Shown here piece by piece: positions 23,009-31,551 of a stretch of 60,385 nt of DNA (position 1 is the stretch's first letter; each line of letters starts with the position of its first letter). The notes under the pieces are model-generated. The model saw nothing but the letters and a program-made list of their open reading frames with translations. It was not told where the DNA came from and ran no database searches. The position numbers and the translations under genes are program-made. The stretch covers positions 1 to 60,385 of the forward strand of contig JAEWAQ010000002.1 in NCBI GenBank assembly GCA_023391635.1. Direction: 5' to 3'. Origin of the DNA: Bacillota bacterium (lineage in GTDB: Bacteria > Bacillota > Bacilli > Paenibacillales > Paenibacillaceae).

Positions 23009-24226
23009 TCAACCTTTTACCAACCCGTGCGGGTCGATCACGAATTTCTTGGAAGCCCCTTTGTCGAATTCCATATATCCCGCCGGCGCCTCGTTCAAAG
23101 AAATTTTCGTCGCATTAACGGCTTTGGCGATTTGCGCTTTACCGTTCAGAATCGCCATCATCAGACTCCGATGATATTGCATGACGGGCGTTTGCCCTGT
23201 CGCAAACGTATGGGACTTGGCCCATCCCAGGCCGAACCGTATTTTGAGCGTGCCGATTTTGGCGTCTTCATCCACCGCGCCCGGATCGCCTGTCACGTAT
23301 AGTCCCGGAATGCCCAATCGACCGCCTGCCCGAGTGACCTGCATGATCGAATTCAGCACGGTCGCCGGGGCTTCGCCGTGTGCGTGGCCGTGACCGTGCG
23401 CTTCGAATCCGACGCAATCGACCGCACAGTCGACCTCCGGCACGCCGAGAATTTGCTCGATCTGTTCCTCCAGATTCGGGTGCTCACGCAAATTGACGGT
23501 CTCGCAGCCGAAGCTGCGGGCCTGCATCAGCCTTTCCGCATTGAGATCGCCGACGATCACGACGGCGGCGCCCAGCAGCTGTGCGGAATGAGCGGCTGCC
23601 AAGCCCACGGGGCCTGCGCCAGCCACATAGACGGTGGAGCCCGGCTTGACTCCGGCGCTGACGGCGCCGTGAAATCCGGTTGGGAAAATATCGGAAAGCA
23701 TCGTCAGGTCCAATATTTTTTCCATGGCTTGATCTTTATCCGGGAACTTCAGCAATTGGAAATCCGCATAGGGCACCATGACATATTCCGATTGTCCGCC
23801 GACCCATCCGCCCATGTCGACATATCCGTAAGCCGAACCCGGCCGGTCCGGATTGACGTTCTCGCACACATGGGTATTGCGTTCCTTGCAGCTCCGGCAG
23901 CGTCCGCATGCGATGTTGAACGGTACGGAAACCAGATCGCCTTTCTTAATAAACTCGACGTCCCGGCCTGTTTCGATCACTTCCCCGGTTATTTCGTGGC
24001 CCAGCACCAGCCCGCTGGGCGCTGTTGTGCGACCCCTGACCATGTGCTGGTCGCTGCCGCAAATGTTCGTGGTGACGACCTTCAGAATAACGCCATGGTC
24101 GCATTTGCGTCCAACGTTCAAGGGGTTGACGCCTGGGCCGTCACGGAGCACCAGATCGGGATAAGCAATATCCCTAATCTCCACTTTTCCCGGCTCGACA
24201 TACACGACTGCACGATTGCCCGCCAT
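23009..24226 (-). CDS. fdhA: Glutathione-independent formaldehyde dehydrogenase (zinc MDR family)
   Basis: 405 residues. It is a zinc-dependent dehydrogenase with catalytic ligands in TTNICGSDQHM and LGHEITGEV, structural zinc cysteines in CGRCRSCKERNTHVC, and the NAD-binding YVAGAGPVGLAAAHSAQLLGA. The NPLNVGRKCDHGVILKVV and LSDIFPTGFHGAVSAGV segments distinguish the FdhA group, which oxidises formaldehyde to formate with tightly bound NAD. It has an unusual His/Gly run (HGHGHAHGEAP, about residues 275-285). It follows an NHL-repeat gene by 40 bases, so both are probably one transcript. Confidence 0.92.
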   Translation of the reverse strand: MAGNRAVVYVEPGKVEIRDIAYPDLVLRDGPGVNPLNVGRKCDHGVILKVVTTNICGSDQHMVRGRTTAPSGLVLGHEITGEVIETGRDVEFIKKGDLVSVPFNIACGRCRSCKERNTHVCENVNPDRPGSAYGYVDMGGWVGGQSEYVMVPYADFQLLKFPDKDQAMEKILDLTMLSDIFPTGFHGAVSAGVKPGSTVYVAGAGPVGLAAAHSAQLLGAAVVIVGDLNAERLMQARSFGCETVNLREHPNLEEQIEQILGVPEVDCAVDCVGFEAHGHGHAHGEAPATVLNSIMQVTRAGGRLGIPGLYVTGDPGAVDEDAKIGTLKIRFGLGWAKSHTFATGQTPVMQYHRSLMMAILNGKAQIAKAVNATKISLNEAPAGYMEFDKGASKKFVIDPHGLVKG

Positions 24227-24266
24227 TCGATCATCTCCTCATTTATCTTATCGTATAACGATGTTG

Positions 24267-25190
24267 CTACCTCCTTCGAACCAGCTTCGTTACCCGGCCG
24301 TTCTCCGTCCATTCCGCCACATACACATCGCCGCGGGAATCCACACACACTCCGTGAGGAGAGCTGAACTTGTTCGGGCGGAAATAATGTTCCGGCACGT
24401 TGGGCCAGCCTTGCTGCTTGTAAGCCTGCTGATCTTCGCCAAGATGGGTGATCAGCCTGTCGTTGCCGTCGAACACCGTCACCCGACTGTGCAAGTCCGG
24501 AAAGTAAACTTCATCTCCGTAGTAATAGAAGCTGCACGGCATATCCATGTCGTCCACGATAAAACGCTTATGCTGTCCGTCCATGGTAAACACCTGAATC
24601 CGGTTGTTGCCGCGGTCCGCCACATAAAGCTCCGGCTCTCCGCCGCGCAGGTCGACGGAAATGCCGTGCGGGCAGGTAAGTTGTCCTTCCCCCGACCCGG
24701 AGCCTCCCCAGGACCGGATATATCGTCCATCGGCAGCGTATTGATGAATGTAGCTCTGACCGTATCCGTCCGCTACGTAGATGTCACCGTTCGGCGCCAC
24801 TGCAACATCGGTCGGCTTGTATGGCCGTTCATCACTGTAGATGTCCGGCAGATCGGGCTTTTCCAGTCGCAGCACCGTCTCGCCGTCCAGAGTTGTTTTC
24901 ACGACCAATCCCGTATCCGGATTCGTCAAATACAAATATTCCGCATCTTGCTCGAGATGAAGATAGCAGCCGTGGGCTCCTCCTTCGAATTCATCCCCCC
25001 AAGACGACAAGTAATTGCCGTTCCGGTCAAATTTTACAACGCACGGCTTGCGAGTGTGGAAGACGTAAACGTTATCACTTGAATCGACCACGATTCCGTG
25101 GGTATAGCCGAGGGCGATTCCGTTCGGTAATTTGGCCCAACCTTCCGCAATGTCGTACACATGTGTTCCGCTTCCCGTTATCATCTTCAA
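24267..25190 (-). CDS. NHL-repeat beta-propeller protein
   Basis: 307 residues and no signal peptide. At least four NHL-type repeats are visible: ALGYTHGIVVDSSDNVYVF, KPTDVAVAPNGDIYVADGYG, CPHGISVDLRGGEPELYVADRGNNRIQVF and SPHGVCVDSRGDVYVAEWTENG. The protein should fold as a six-bladed propeller of the peptidylglycine alpha-amidating-lyase-like/SMP-30 type. The function is unknown: it could be a lactonase or lyase, or a binding protein. TTG 25190 has AGGAGG five bases upstream, and ATG 25184 has eleven. It is upstream of and probably co-transcribed with the formaldehyde dehydrogenase gene. The 205 bases before it show no other gene. Confidence 0.82.
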   Translation of the reverse strand: MKMITGSGTHVYDIAEGWAKLPNGIALGYTHGIVVDSSDNVYVFHTRKPCVVKFDRNGNYLSSWGDEFEGGAHGCYLHLEQDAEYLYLTNPDTGLVVKTTLDGETVLRLEKPDLPDIYSDERPYKPTDVAVAPNGDIYVADGYGQSYIHQYAADGRYIRSWGGSGSGEGQLTCPHGISVDLRGGEPELYVADRGNNRIQVFTMDGQHKRFIVDDMDMPCSFYYYGDEVYFPDLHSRVTVFDGNDRLITHLGEDQQAYKQQGWPNVPEHYFRPNKFSSPHGVCVDSRGDVYVAEWTENGRVTKLVRRR

Positions 25191-25395
25191 ATATTCCTCC
25201 TATTCTAAAAAGCGCGCTAATTCCATTCTCCACCATTGTACCGATTAAAGCTAGATTGAATTTAGACGATTTGCACGGCAAAGGTCAAGACGATCGTTTC
25301 GGCCACGTGATGTCAATCGCCTTTTATTAGCTGCACCGAATTTCGCTGCGAACTGCATGCATCCCCGACTCGCCGGCAGCGGCATCTCATGACAT

Positions 25396-26589
25396 CTACC
25401 GCCGCCGACTCAGTTCCTCCAGCGCTTGGGCGAAATCGTCCGGCAGCGGGGCGCGGACTTGCTGCTTCTCGCCGCTCCATGGATGCGGCCAGATCAGCTT
25501 CTCGCCGTGCAGCGCCTGGCGGGCCATCAGCTTGCGCGTGCCGCCGTACATGCCGTCGCCGGCGAGCGGGTGGCCGATCGCGGCCATGTGCACGCGAATC
25601 TGGTGTGTGCGCCCGGTCTCCAGCCGCAACCGGACCAGCGTATGATCGGCAAATCGCTCAACCACCTCGTAATGCGTAACGGCGGCATCACCGGTCTCGC
25701 TCACACGGCGGCGGGTGGAATGGTGGCGGTCTTGTCCGATCGGCTTGTCGATCGTTCCCTTATCCTGCGTCAATACACCTTCCACCAAGGCCAAGTAGAT
25801 ACGCTCGATTCGCTTCTCGCGCATGGCGCTGTCATATTGGTAATGGGCAAATTCGTTCTTCGCGTACAGGACCGGGCCTGTCGTGTCCTTATCAATTCGG
25901 TGAATGTGACGAACCCGCAGCTCTTGTCCGCTCATCTCGTAATAAGCCGCCACGCCATGGGCCAATGTGCGGCGCTGACCGTGCTCGCTCGGATGCACCT
26001 CGATCCCGGCGGGCTTGCCCACGACAAGCGTGAATTCATCCTCGTACAGGATGTTAAGCTCCATCCAGTCCGGCGGGAAATCGAGACGATCCTTAGGGAA
26101 CAGATGCAGTCTAAGCGTCGAGCCTTGCAGCAACAACCCTTTGCCGCGCTGCATTCGGGACGCCAGCTTGATCGGCAAAGGCGTGTGCTGCAAGATGACC
26201 TGCAGAGGCGCATGCATAAGCTTATCCGGCAGCCGGACGTCCATCCACTCGCCTTTGATTCGGCCCATCTTGAGCAATGCCGCCGACTTGCCTGGCCCGA
26301 CGCCTGCCTGGATTCGTCCGCTTGAAGACTTCCCGGATGGCGTCCCTGTTCGGACGTTCGCACCGCTTGATTTCTTCGACAACTCATCTTCCCTGCTCTT
26401 CGAACGGCTCGGCTTTCCATAGGATAGATTTGTCCCTGCTGCCGGCTTGGATGTGCGGCGATCAGAGTGAAACGCGTTGCGCTCTCCCTGATTGCCAGTC
26501 GCATGACGGTCGCGGCTCCGACCGGTCTGACTCTGCCCGCCAGGATGCCCGGGCTTGTGCGCACCGCCGCGGCGGCTTGAATTTCTCAT
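25396..26589 (-). CDS. RluA-family rRNA pseudouridine synthase with basic N-terminal extension
   Basis: 397 residues. The catalytic domain (about 175-380) has NILYEDEFTLVVGKPAGIEVHP, the active-site HRIDKDTTGPVLYAKN with the catalytic aspartate, and LETGRTHQIRVHMAAIGHPLAGDGMYG. The fold before it (about 107-170) fits the S4-like N-terminal domain of RluD/YjbO proteins. Residues 1-106 are a low-complexity, Arg/Lys/Ser/Gly-rich tail not seen in typical members, probably disordered and RNA-binding. GAGGGG eight bases before ATG 26589 supports translation of the tail; the alternative start at MGRIKGEWM would give the standard length. Confidence 0.9.
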   Translation of the reverse strand: MRNSSRRGGAHKPGHPGGQSQTGRSRDRHATGNQGERNAFHSDRRTSKPAAGTNLSYGKPSRSKSREDELSKKSSGANVRTGTPSGKSSSGRIQAGVGPGKSAALLKMGRIKGEWMDVRLPDKLMHAPLQVILQHTPLPIKLASRMQRGKGLLLQGSTLRLHLFPKDRLDFPPDWMELNILYEDEFTLVVGKPAGIEVHPSEHGQRRTLAHGVAAYYEMSGQELRVRHIHRIDKDTTGPVLYAKNEFAHYQYDSAMREKRIERIYLALVEGVLTQDKGTIDKPIGQDRHHSTRRRVSETGDAAVTHYEVVERFADHTLVRLRLETGRTHQIRVHMAAIGHPLAGDGMYGGTRKLMARQALHGEKLIWPHPWSGEKQQVRAPLPDDFAQALEELSRRR

Positions 26590-26741
26590 CGAGCTAGCCC
26601 CTCACTATATGCTTATGTGCTTATGTACACGTGAAGATCCGCTGAATCCGGCTTTGTAAATTTTACCCCCTGTTGGGCATACTGCAAGCAATGTCTTCAC
26701 CCGTCTATGCCCATTATACACCGGGAAGGGGATCCTCCGAA

Positions 26742-27647
26742 ATGCCTGCTGCCGCACCAACGATTGTAAAGCTTGGCGAATACGAACTCGCCGTCACGCA
26801 CCCGGACAAGCTGCTGTGGCCCGACTTGGGCATTACGAAGCTGGATTTTATCGAACGGCTCGCGGGGATCGGTCCCTATATGCTGCCTCACACGAAGGAC
26901 CGATACCTGACGACGATCCGCTATCCGGAAGGCGCCGAAGGCAAGTCGTTTTATCAGAAGAACGCTCCGCAGCCGACACCGGATTTCGTCCGCACGGAGA
27001 TGGAACGGGACACGCGCTATGTGGTCCTGGACAATATGGAAACGTTGCTGTGGCTAGGGAGTCTGTATTGCCTGGAACTGCATGCATCGTGCGAGCAGAT
27101 TGGTGAGAGCTTGCCGGATCGGTGGATTCTCGATATCGATCCCTCGTTGGAAGTCGAACCGCGCATTATGGAAGCGGTCGGCTACGTGGGAGATTTACTG
27201 CACTCGCTTGGTCTGGACGCAGTGCCGAAAACGTCAGGCGCCACCGGCGTCCAAGTCGTGATGCCGATCGAGCGCGGTCCGACATTCGAGGAGCTGCGGA
27301 CATTCGGCAAATTCGTGTCGGAATATCTCGCGGCGCGCCATCCCCAATTGTTCACGGTGGAAAGGTTTAAGAAAGACCGGGGCACGCTCATTTACCTTGA
27401 CTACTTGCAGTTCTTCCCCGGGCGGACGCTGGCCGCGCCTTATACGACGCGCGCGCGCCCCGGTGCGCCCGTATCGACTCCGCTCACATGGGAGGAAGTC
27501 GGCCGCAACCCCGTTGCAGCGGATTTCAACCTGCTCAACATCGAGCAAAGGCTGCATGAACGCGGCGATCTGATTGCGCTGATGAATCCACAACCCATCG
27601 GACATATTCTTGCGAGCCTAGGGAAAAACCGCCAAGAGACACGTTGA
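26742..27647 (+). CDS. LigD-type polymerase/primase domain protein (non-homologous end joining)
   Basis: About 301 residues covering only the PolDom of LigD. The metal-binding aspartates D131 and D133 lie in WILDIDPS and D220 in LIYLDYLQ; LELHASCEQIG and PKTSGATGVQVVMPI are the nucleotide and phosphate-binding segments; RARPGAPVSTPLTWEEV is diagnostic. Such domains fill gaps and add ribonucleotides at double-strand breaks. No ligase domain, nuclease domain or Ku gene is in the window. ATG 26742 follows AAGGGG; earlier in-frame ATGs at 26673 and 26691 are possible but lie on a promoter-like TTGTAA-18-CATACT. Confidence 0.88.
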   Translation: MPAAAPTIVKLGEYELAVTHPDKLLWPDLGITKLDFIERLAGIGPYMLPHTKDRYLTTIRYPEGAEGKSFYQKNAPQPTPDFVRTEMERDTRYVVLDNMETLLWLGSLYCLELHASCEQIGESLPDRWILDIDPSLEVEPRIMEAVGYVGDLLHSLGLDAVPKTSGATGVQVVMPIERGPTFEELRTFGKFVSEYLAARHPQLFTVERFKKDRGTLIYLDYLQFFPGRTLAAPYTTRARPGAPVSTPLTWEEVGRNPVAADFNLLNIEQRLHERGDLIALMNPQPIGHILASLGKNRQETR

Positions 27648-27720
27648 CGAGCTAGCCATAACCGTCACCTTCTGCAAACAAATAGGTCGGCTATATGTTT
27701 TCGCAGCATGCAGCGGAAAT

Positions 27721-28962
27721 CTATCGCCGCAGAAGCTCTTTCAGCCTGATACCGGGATCAGCGAGTACCGCAGGTTCGAACCGGACCTGCTTCTCGATCA
27801 GCATTTCCGCCAGGCGAAAGTCCTTTGCGATGCTGCTGTCGCTCGGCCCCATGCCGCTGACGGCAAGCAATCGACCATCCTCGGCGATGTGGAAGAAGAG
27901 CTTGCCGGATTCGCCCAGATCGCGGAGCACGGTAGCGTTAGCGCCATCGGACAGTCCAGCCACTTGCAGCGTCTGGTCGTATTGATCGGACCAGAACCAC
28001 GGTATGGCCGCATAAGGAACCGAAGCGCCCAGCAGGTTGCCCGCAACGTGCGATCCCTGATCCTGTGCGTTGCGCCAAGCCTCGAGGCGGATGCGCCTGC
28101 CGCCGTAAAGGGGATGCGGAAATGAGCAGCAGTCGCCTGCGGCATAGATATCCGGATCACTCGTAGCCAGGTACTCATTTACCTTGATGCCGTTCTCGAT
28201 TTCCAAGCCACTGTTCGCCGCAAGAGTCGTTTCCGGAACCGCGCCGATCCCGGCAACGACGACATCGCACCGTACTACGGTACCATCGGCGAGATAAATC
28301 GCAAGCGCTTCGTCCTCGCGTTCGATTCTGTCCAACATAACCCCGATCTTGAAACGAACGCCCGCGGCGCGATGGCGCTCCTCCACCATGAGGGCGATGG
28401 GTTCGGGAACGCCGCGCATCAGGATCCGCGGCGCAACCTCGACCAACGTAACCTGGCATTGTTTCGCCATCGCACTGGCTGCCACTTCAAGCCCGATGAA
28501 TCCGCCTCCGATGATCGCCGCACGCTTGCCCGGCTGCAGCAGCGCACGAATTTGCAGGGCATCTTCCATTCGGCGGAGATAGCGGATCTCCCACGCTCCG
28601 GTGCCTTGGACATTCAGTCGCCGGGGATTCGCCCCGGTGGCGAGCAGCAGGCGCTCATAAGCAACCTGCCTTCCGCTTGCCAGCGCGACCGAATGCTCCG
28701 CACGGTCGATTCGAACGGCCGCGTCTCCCGACAACAATCGGATATCATATTCGTCCAGCTTCGCTTGATTCAGAATCGTAACCGGCGCAAGCTCCTCTTC
28801 GGCATACAACTGTTGCTTGGAAAGAGGCGGGCGCTCGTATGGATACCCTCTCTCGTCCCCGATCATCGTAATTTGCCCTGTCCATCCTTGCGTCCGTAAT
28901 TCAACCGCCGCCCGGGCGCCGGCTTCTCCCGCTCCGACGATAACCATGCCATTATTGTTCAT
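27721..28962 (-). CDS. FAD-dependent ferredoxin/rubredoxin-type reductase
   Basis: About 413 residues with two dinucleotide-binding folds: MVIVGAGEAGARAAVELR (FAD) and AAIIGGGFIGLEVAASAM (NADH), plus YPYERPPLSKQ and the FAD-contact motif DPDIYAAGDC. The C-terminal IPWFWSDQYDQTLQVAG is typical of reductases of aromatic and alkane oxygenase systems. It should pass electrons from NADH to the Rieske ferredoxin encoded directly upstream. ATG 28962 has GGGAG eight bases upstream; TTG 28983 and ATG 28977 are alternatives. It is the last gene of a desaturase-ferredoxin-reductase set. Confidence 0.92.
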   Translation of the reverse strand: MNNNGMVIVGAGEAGARAAVELRTQGWTGQITMIGDERGYPYERPPLSKQQLYAEEELAPVTILNQAKLDEYDIRLLSGDAAVRIDRAEHSVALASGRQVAYERLLLATGANPRRLNVQGTGAWEIRYLRRMEDALQIRALLQPGKRAAIIGGGFIGLEVAASAMAKQCQVTLVEVAPRILMRGVPEPIALMVEERHRAAGVRFKIGVMLDRIEREDEALAIYLADGTVVRCDVVVAGIGAVPETTLAANSGLEIENGIKVNEYLATSDPDIYAAGDCCSFPHPLYGGRRIRLEAWRNAQDQGSHVAGNLLGASVPYAAIPWFWSDQYDQTLQVAGLSDGANATVLRDLGESGKLFFHIAEDGRLLAVSGMGPSDSSIAKDFRLAEMLIEKQVRFEPAVLADPGIRLKELLRR

Positions 28963-28986
28963 CACTCTGACTCCCATCGCCAATGC

Positions 28987-29304
28987 CTAGATCTGAATCC
29001 ACACTTTGTCGGCTTCGATTTTAACCGGATACGTTTGCAAATCGACACATACCGGGGCGCGTTTGGCGGCGCCGGTCGGAATATCGAACCTGCCGTTATG
29101 CTTGGGGCATTCGATAACGCATCCCATCACCAGTCCGTTCGACAGATGGAAGTTCTCATGGGTGCAAAAGCCGTCAGATGCGTAGAAATCTCCCTTGTCC
29201 GTACGATAGATGGCGAATGTCCGGTCGCCATGATCGAATCGGATGACGTCTTCCTCCTCAATGTCGTTCACTCTGCATGCTTCAACCCATTTTCCTGTAC
29301 TCAT
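28987..29304 (-). CDS. Rieske [2Fe-2S] ferredoxin (MocE-like)
   Basis: 105 residues. The cluster ligands are Cys and His in GFCTHENFHLSNG and in CVIECPKHNGRFD. This is the small soluble oxygenase-type ferredoxin. The ATG overlaps the desaturase stop (ATGA), so the proteins are translationally coupled. It should shuttle electrons from the downstream FAD reductase to the desaturase-like oxygenase, as proposed for MocE with MocD in rhizopine catabolism. Confidence 0.92.
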   Translation of the reverse strand: MSTGKWVEACRVNDIEEEDVIRFDHGDRTFAIYRTDKGDFYASDGFCTHENFHLSNGLVMGCVIECPKHNGRFDIPTGAAKRAPVCVDLQTYPVKIEADKVWIQI

Positions 29305-30395
29305 GAAATATCGCTCCTGATCGTCAAATTGTGTTCAATTCCGTGCATATAGGGACGGGCTGTGCCGGGCAACGGTTTCACCACGACATAAGCAGGGTCG
29401 TCCTTCTGCTTCCGAAGCGCGACGACGACTTCTTTCAATGCCGCCCCTAAACTGGGCCGCGCGGCAGGACAATCCGTTTTCATCTCCTCATGCAGCTTGG
29501 GCAGGGCATGGTAGGGAACCATCGGAAACATATGATGTTCGCAATGATAGTTCATGTTCCAATACAGGAACCGAAAAACCGGATTCAAATACATCGTTCG
29601 GGAATTCAGCCGGTGATCCAGCACATCTTCGTACAGTCCCAGGTGCTGCGATACGCCGAACAGAAACACCAGCAAGTTGCCGTAGAAAGAAGGGAGGATG
29701 ACAAACATCGCAGGCAGAATACTGCCGGTGTAGATGCATGCCGAGATAACCGCGAGGAAGATCAGCATGTAAACGCGTGCTTCGCGGAATACTTTCCGAT
29801 GCTCGGATGCTGGGATGTACTCCTTCTCCGCCTGATCCAGCTTGCCGAAAGTATGAAGAACAAATCGTTTGATCTCGATTGGTCCGCCGTACAAGGCGGC
29901 CATTTGGGCAATCAGGATTTTCCAAACCGGCGGTCTTTCCGCAGCAATCTCCGGATCGCGGCCGACAATGTACGTATCCGAATGATGACGCGCATGACTC
30001 CATCTCCACGGCGTTGCCGAGCGGAGCACCAGGAAAGAGGCGATGTGGTAAATCACATTGTTCATCCACGGCGTCTTGAACGCAGTTCCATGTCCGCATT
30101 CGTGCCACCTTGAATCTCCGGGAGTCGCATAGAGAAGGCCGTAGACGAAAAAGGCAGGAACCGCCCACCACGTCCCCCAAGCACGGAACGCCAGGTAGCC
30201 GACAATGGCAATCGCAGCGAACCAGATCAGCGTGTCGCGGATCGCCGGACCGTTCCTTCGCTTCATCAGCTCCTTCATCTTCTGGCGGGGAATCGGGCTC
30301 ATGTACCATTCCGCCCCGGCAAGCCCCTTTTCTTGCGCGCGTTTGTTCTCCGGACCAGTAATGCTGTAATTCCGTTTTTGAACGCTACCAGCCAT
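29301..30395 (-). CDS. Fatty-acid desaturase-superfamily oxygenase (MocD-like)
   Basis: 364 residues, four or more membrane helices. The diiron histidine boxes are complete: WHECGHGTAF, HARHHSDTY and NYHCEHHMFP, with SQHLGLYED as an extra histidine segment. With a Rieske ferredoxin and an FAD reductase it forms a self-contained monooxygenase or desaturase set. The closest familiar arrangement is MocD/MocE of rhizopine O-demethylation, but lipid or other small-molecule hydroxylation is equally possible. ATG 30395 has AGGAGG upstream; a LacI-family operator lies just before the ribosome site. It is the first gene of the operon. Confidence 0.88.
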   Translation of the reverse strand: MAGSVQKRNYSITGPENKRAQEKGLAGAEWYMSPIPRQKMKELMKRRNGPAIRDTLIWFAAIAIVGYLAFRAWGTWWAVPAFFVYGLLYATPGDSRWHECGHGTAFKTPWMNNVIYHIASFLVLRSATPWRWSHARHHSDTYIVGRDPEIAAERPPVWKILIAQMAALYGGPIEIKRFVLHTFGKLDQAEKEYIPASEHRKVFREARVYMLIFLAVISACIYTGSILPAMFVILPSFYGNLLVFLFGVSQHLGLYEDVLDHRLNSRTMYLNPVFRFLYWNMNYHCEHHMFPMVPYHALPKLHEEMKTDCPAARPSLGAALKEVVVALRKQKDDPAYVVVKPLPGTARPYMHGIEHNLTIRSDIS

Positions 30396-30420
30396 GTCAG
30401 TTCCTCCTTGTTCAATTTGC

Positions 30421-30432
30421 GTGCGCGGGCAC
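30421..30432. promoter_or_regulatory. LacI-family operator before the desaturase operon
   Basis: GTGCGCGGGCAC is a 12-bp near-palindrome, one mismatch from the perfect palindrome in front of the LacI-family gene at 31507-31518. It lies about 25 bases upstream of the desaturase start. Confidence 0.7.
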
Positions 30433-30442
30433 ACTTTAGGGC

Positions 30443-30466
30443 AAAAAAAAGCCGTTTACAGGCTTT
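30443..30466 (-). terminator. Rho-independent terminator of the LacI-family gene
   Basis: On the minus strand AAAGCC (30466-30461) pairs with GGCTTT (30453-30448) around a 7-base loop, and the T run continues to 30443. The stem begins within the last codons of the regulator gene and separates it from the desaturase promoter. Confidence 0.7.
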
Positions 30467-31481
30467 CCGCGATATAAATCTGCGTTTCCGTGTAATCATG
30501 CTCCATCTCCGGCTGTTTTCCCGTAAAAATGAGATCGTACAAAATGCGTAAAGATCGATATCCTTGCTGCTGCGGGTTTTGGACGATCGTGAAATCGATG
30601 ACGCCGTCCCGCAAGCCTTGTTTGACCTCTGGCAGCAAATCGTTGCAGATAAAGCGAATTCGCCCCTCCTTCCTATGGAATTTGACCGCATCGAGGCAAG
30701 CGTCAATCGAACCGGTTGATAAGTATATGCCTACAACATCCGGATAATCTCTTAGCGCCTGGTCAAGCTGCGTATACGTATCCGAATATCGGTCGTATCC
30801 TTCGATGATCCGTGCCACCTGCAAACCGCTGTTGCTCTCGACCAAGATGCGCTTGAATCCTTCGACCCTGGAGCGATGGGCATGGAACTTCAGACTGCCA
30901 GTCACGATCAGCACCTTCGCTTCGGCGGGCACGACTTTGCGCATAAGACCTGCGGCGACTTGGCCGCTCTTGTACAGGTCTTGACCGACAAAACAGAGAC
31001 GCTTGCAGTTCTCCACATCCGAATTGAATGTGACGACCGGTATGCCCTGATTGACGGCGTTGTCTATGCTGTCGCGAATCAGATCTCCGTCCATCGCCGA
31101 GTACATAATGGCGCTTGCTCCTGCAGCGAGCAGCTCCCGGATGGCAGCCGCGCCTTCCTCCGGATTTTTGTTGTCTACATATTTGTATGCAAGCCTAAAT
31201 CCCAAATTGTTAAGTTCTTCCGCCGCCAGTTGAATACCGCTGCGGACATCGTCGAAAAACCGGATGTCCTCGGGCGGCATGACAATGCCGAACAGCACGG
31301 GCTTCTTACTATAAGCGAGCGCCTTCCCGGCAGCGTTGGGAACATAATTCAATTGTTTCGCAATGGCGATCACCTTGTCGCGAACTTCCGGTTTCACGCG
31401 CTGTCTGCCGTTGAGGACGCGGTCGACGGTCCCTCTGGATACTCCAGCCTTTTCGGCAATTTGTCGAATGGTCACTGTCAT
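30456..31481 (-). CDS. LacI-family transcriptional regulator
   Basis: 341 residues. An N-terminal LacI HTH, TVTIRQIAEKAGVSRGTVDRVLNGRQRVKPEVRDKV, is followed by a periplasmic-binding-protein-like effector domain (about 60-335; FGIVMPPEDIRFFDDVRSGIQ, VGQDLYKSGQVAAGLM, IYLSTGSIDACLDAV). The domain is of the ribose/inositol-type (peripla_BP_4) subgroup, so a sugar or cyclitol effector is likely. ATG 31481 is chosen because the upstream frame to 31529 runs over the operator. It is adjacent to the desaturase/Rieske operon, with matching operators before both, which identifies it as the local regulator. Confidence 0.92.
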   Translation of the reverse strand: MTVTIRQIAEKAGVSRGTVDRVLNGRQRVKPEVRDKVIAIAKQLNYVPNAAGKALAYSKKPVLFGIVMPPEDIRFFDDVRSGIQLAAEELNNLGFRLAYKYVDNKNPEEGAAAIRELLAAGASAIMYSAMDGDLIRDSIDNAVNQGIPVVTFNSDVENCKRLCFVGQDLYKSGQVAAGLMRKVVPAEAKVLIVTGSLKFHAHRSRVEGFKRILVESNSGLQVARIIEGYDRYSDTYTQLDQALRDYPDVVGIYLSTGSIDACLDAVKFHRKEGRIRFICNDLLPEVKQGLRDGVIDFTIVQNPQQQGYRSLRILYDLIFTGKQPEMEHDYTETQIYIAESL

Positions 31482-31505
31482 GAATCTGATAAACTCCTTA
31501 AATTG

Positions 31506-31548
31506 TGTGCCCGGGCACAATTGTATCAATATTTCATTTAAATTTCAA
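31506..31548 (-). promoter_or_regulatory. Promoter and autoregulatory operator of the LacI-family gene
   Basis: Minus strand TTGAAA (31548-31543), a 17-base spacer and TACAAT (31525-31520) form the promoter. TGTGCCCGGGCACA (31506-31519), a perfect 14-bp palindrome, abuts the -10 on its downstream side, so bound repressor would block initiation. Confidence 0.75.
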
Positions 31549-31551
31549 TAA

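Noticed and set aside
25191..25395. Possible small gene between the NHL-repeat gene and the pseudouridine synthase gene
   Set aside because: Only short frames without ribosome sites or motifs; no structured RNA was recognised.
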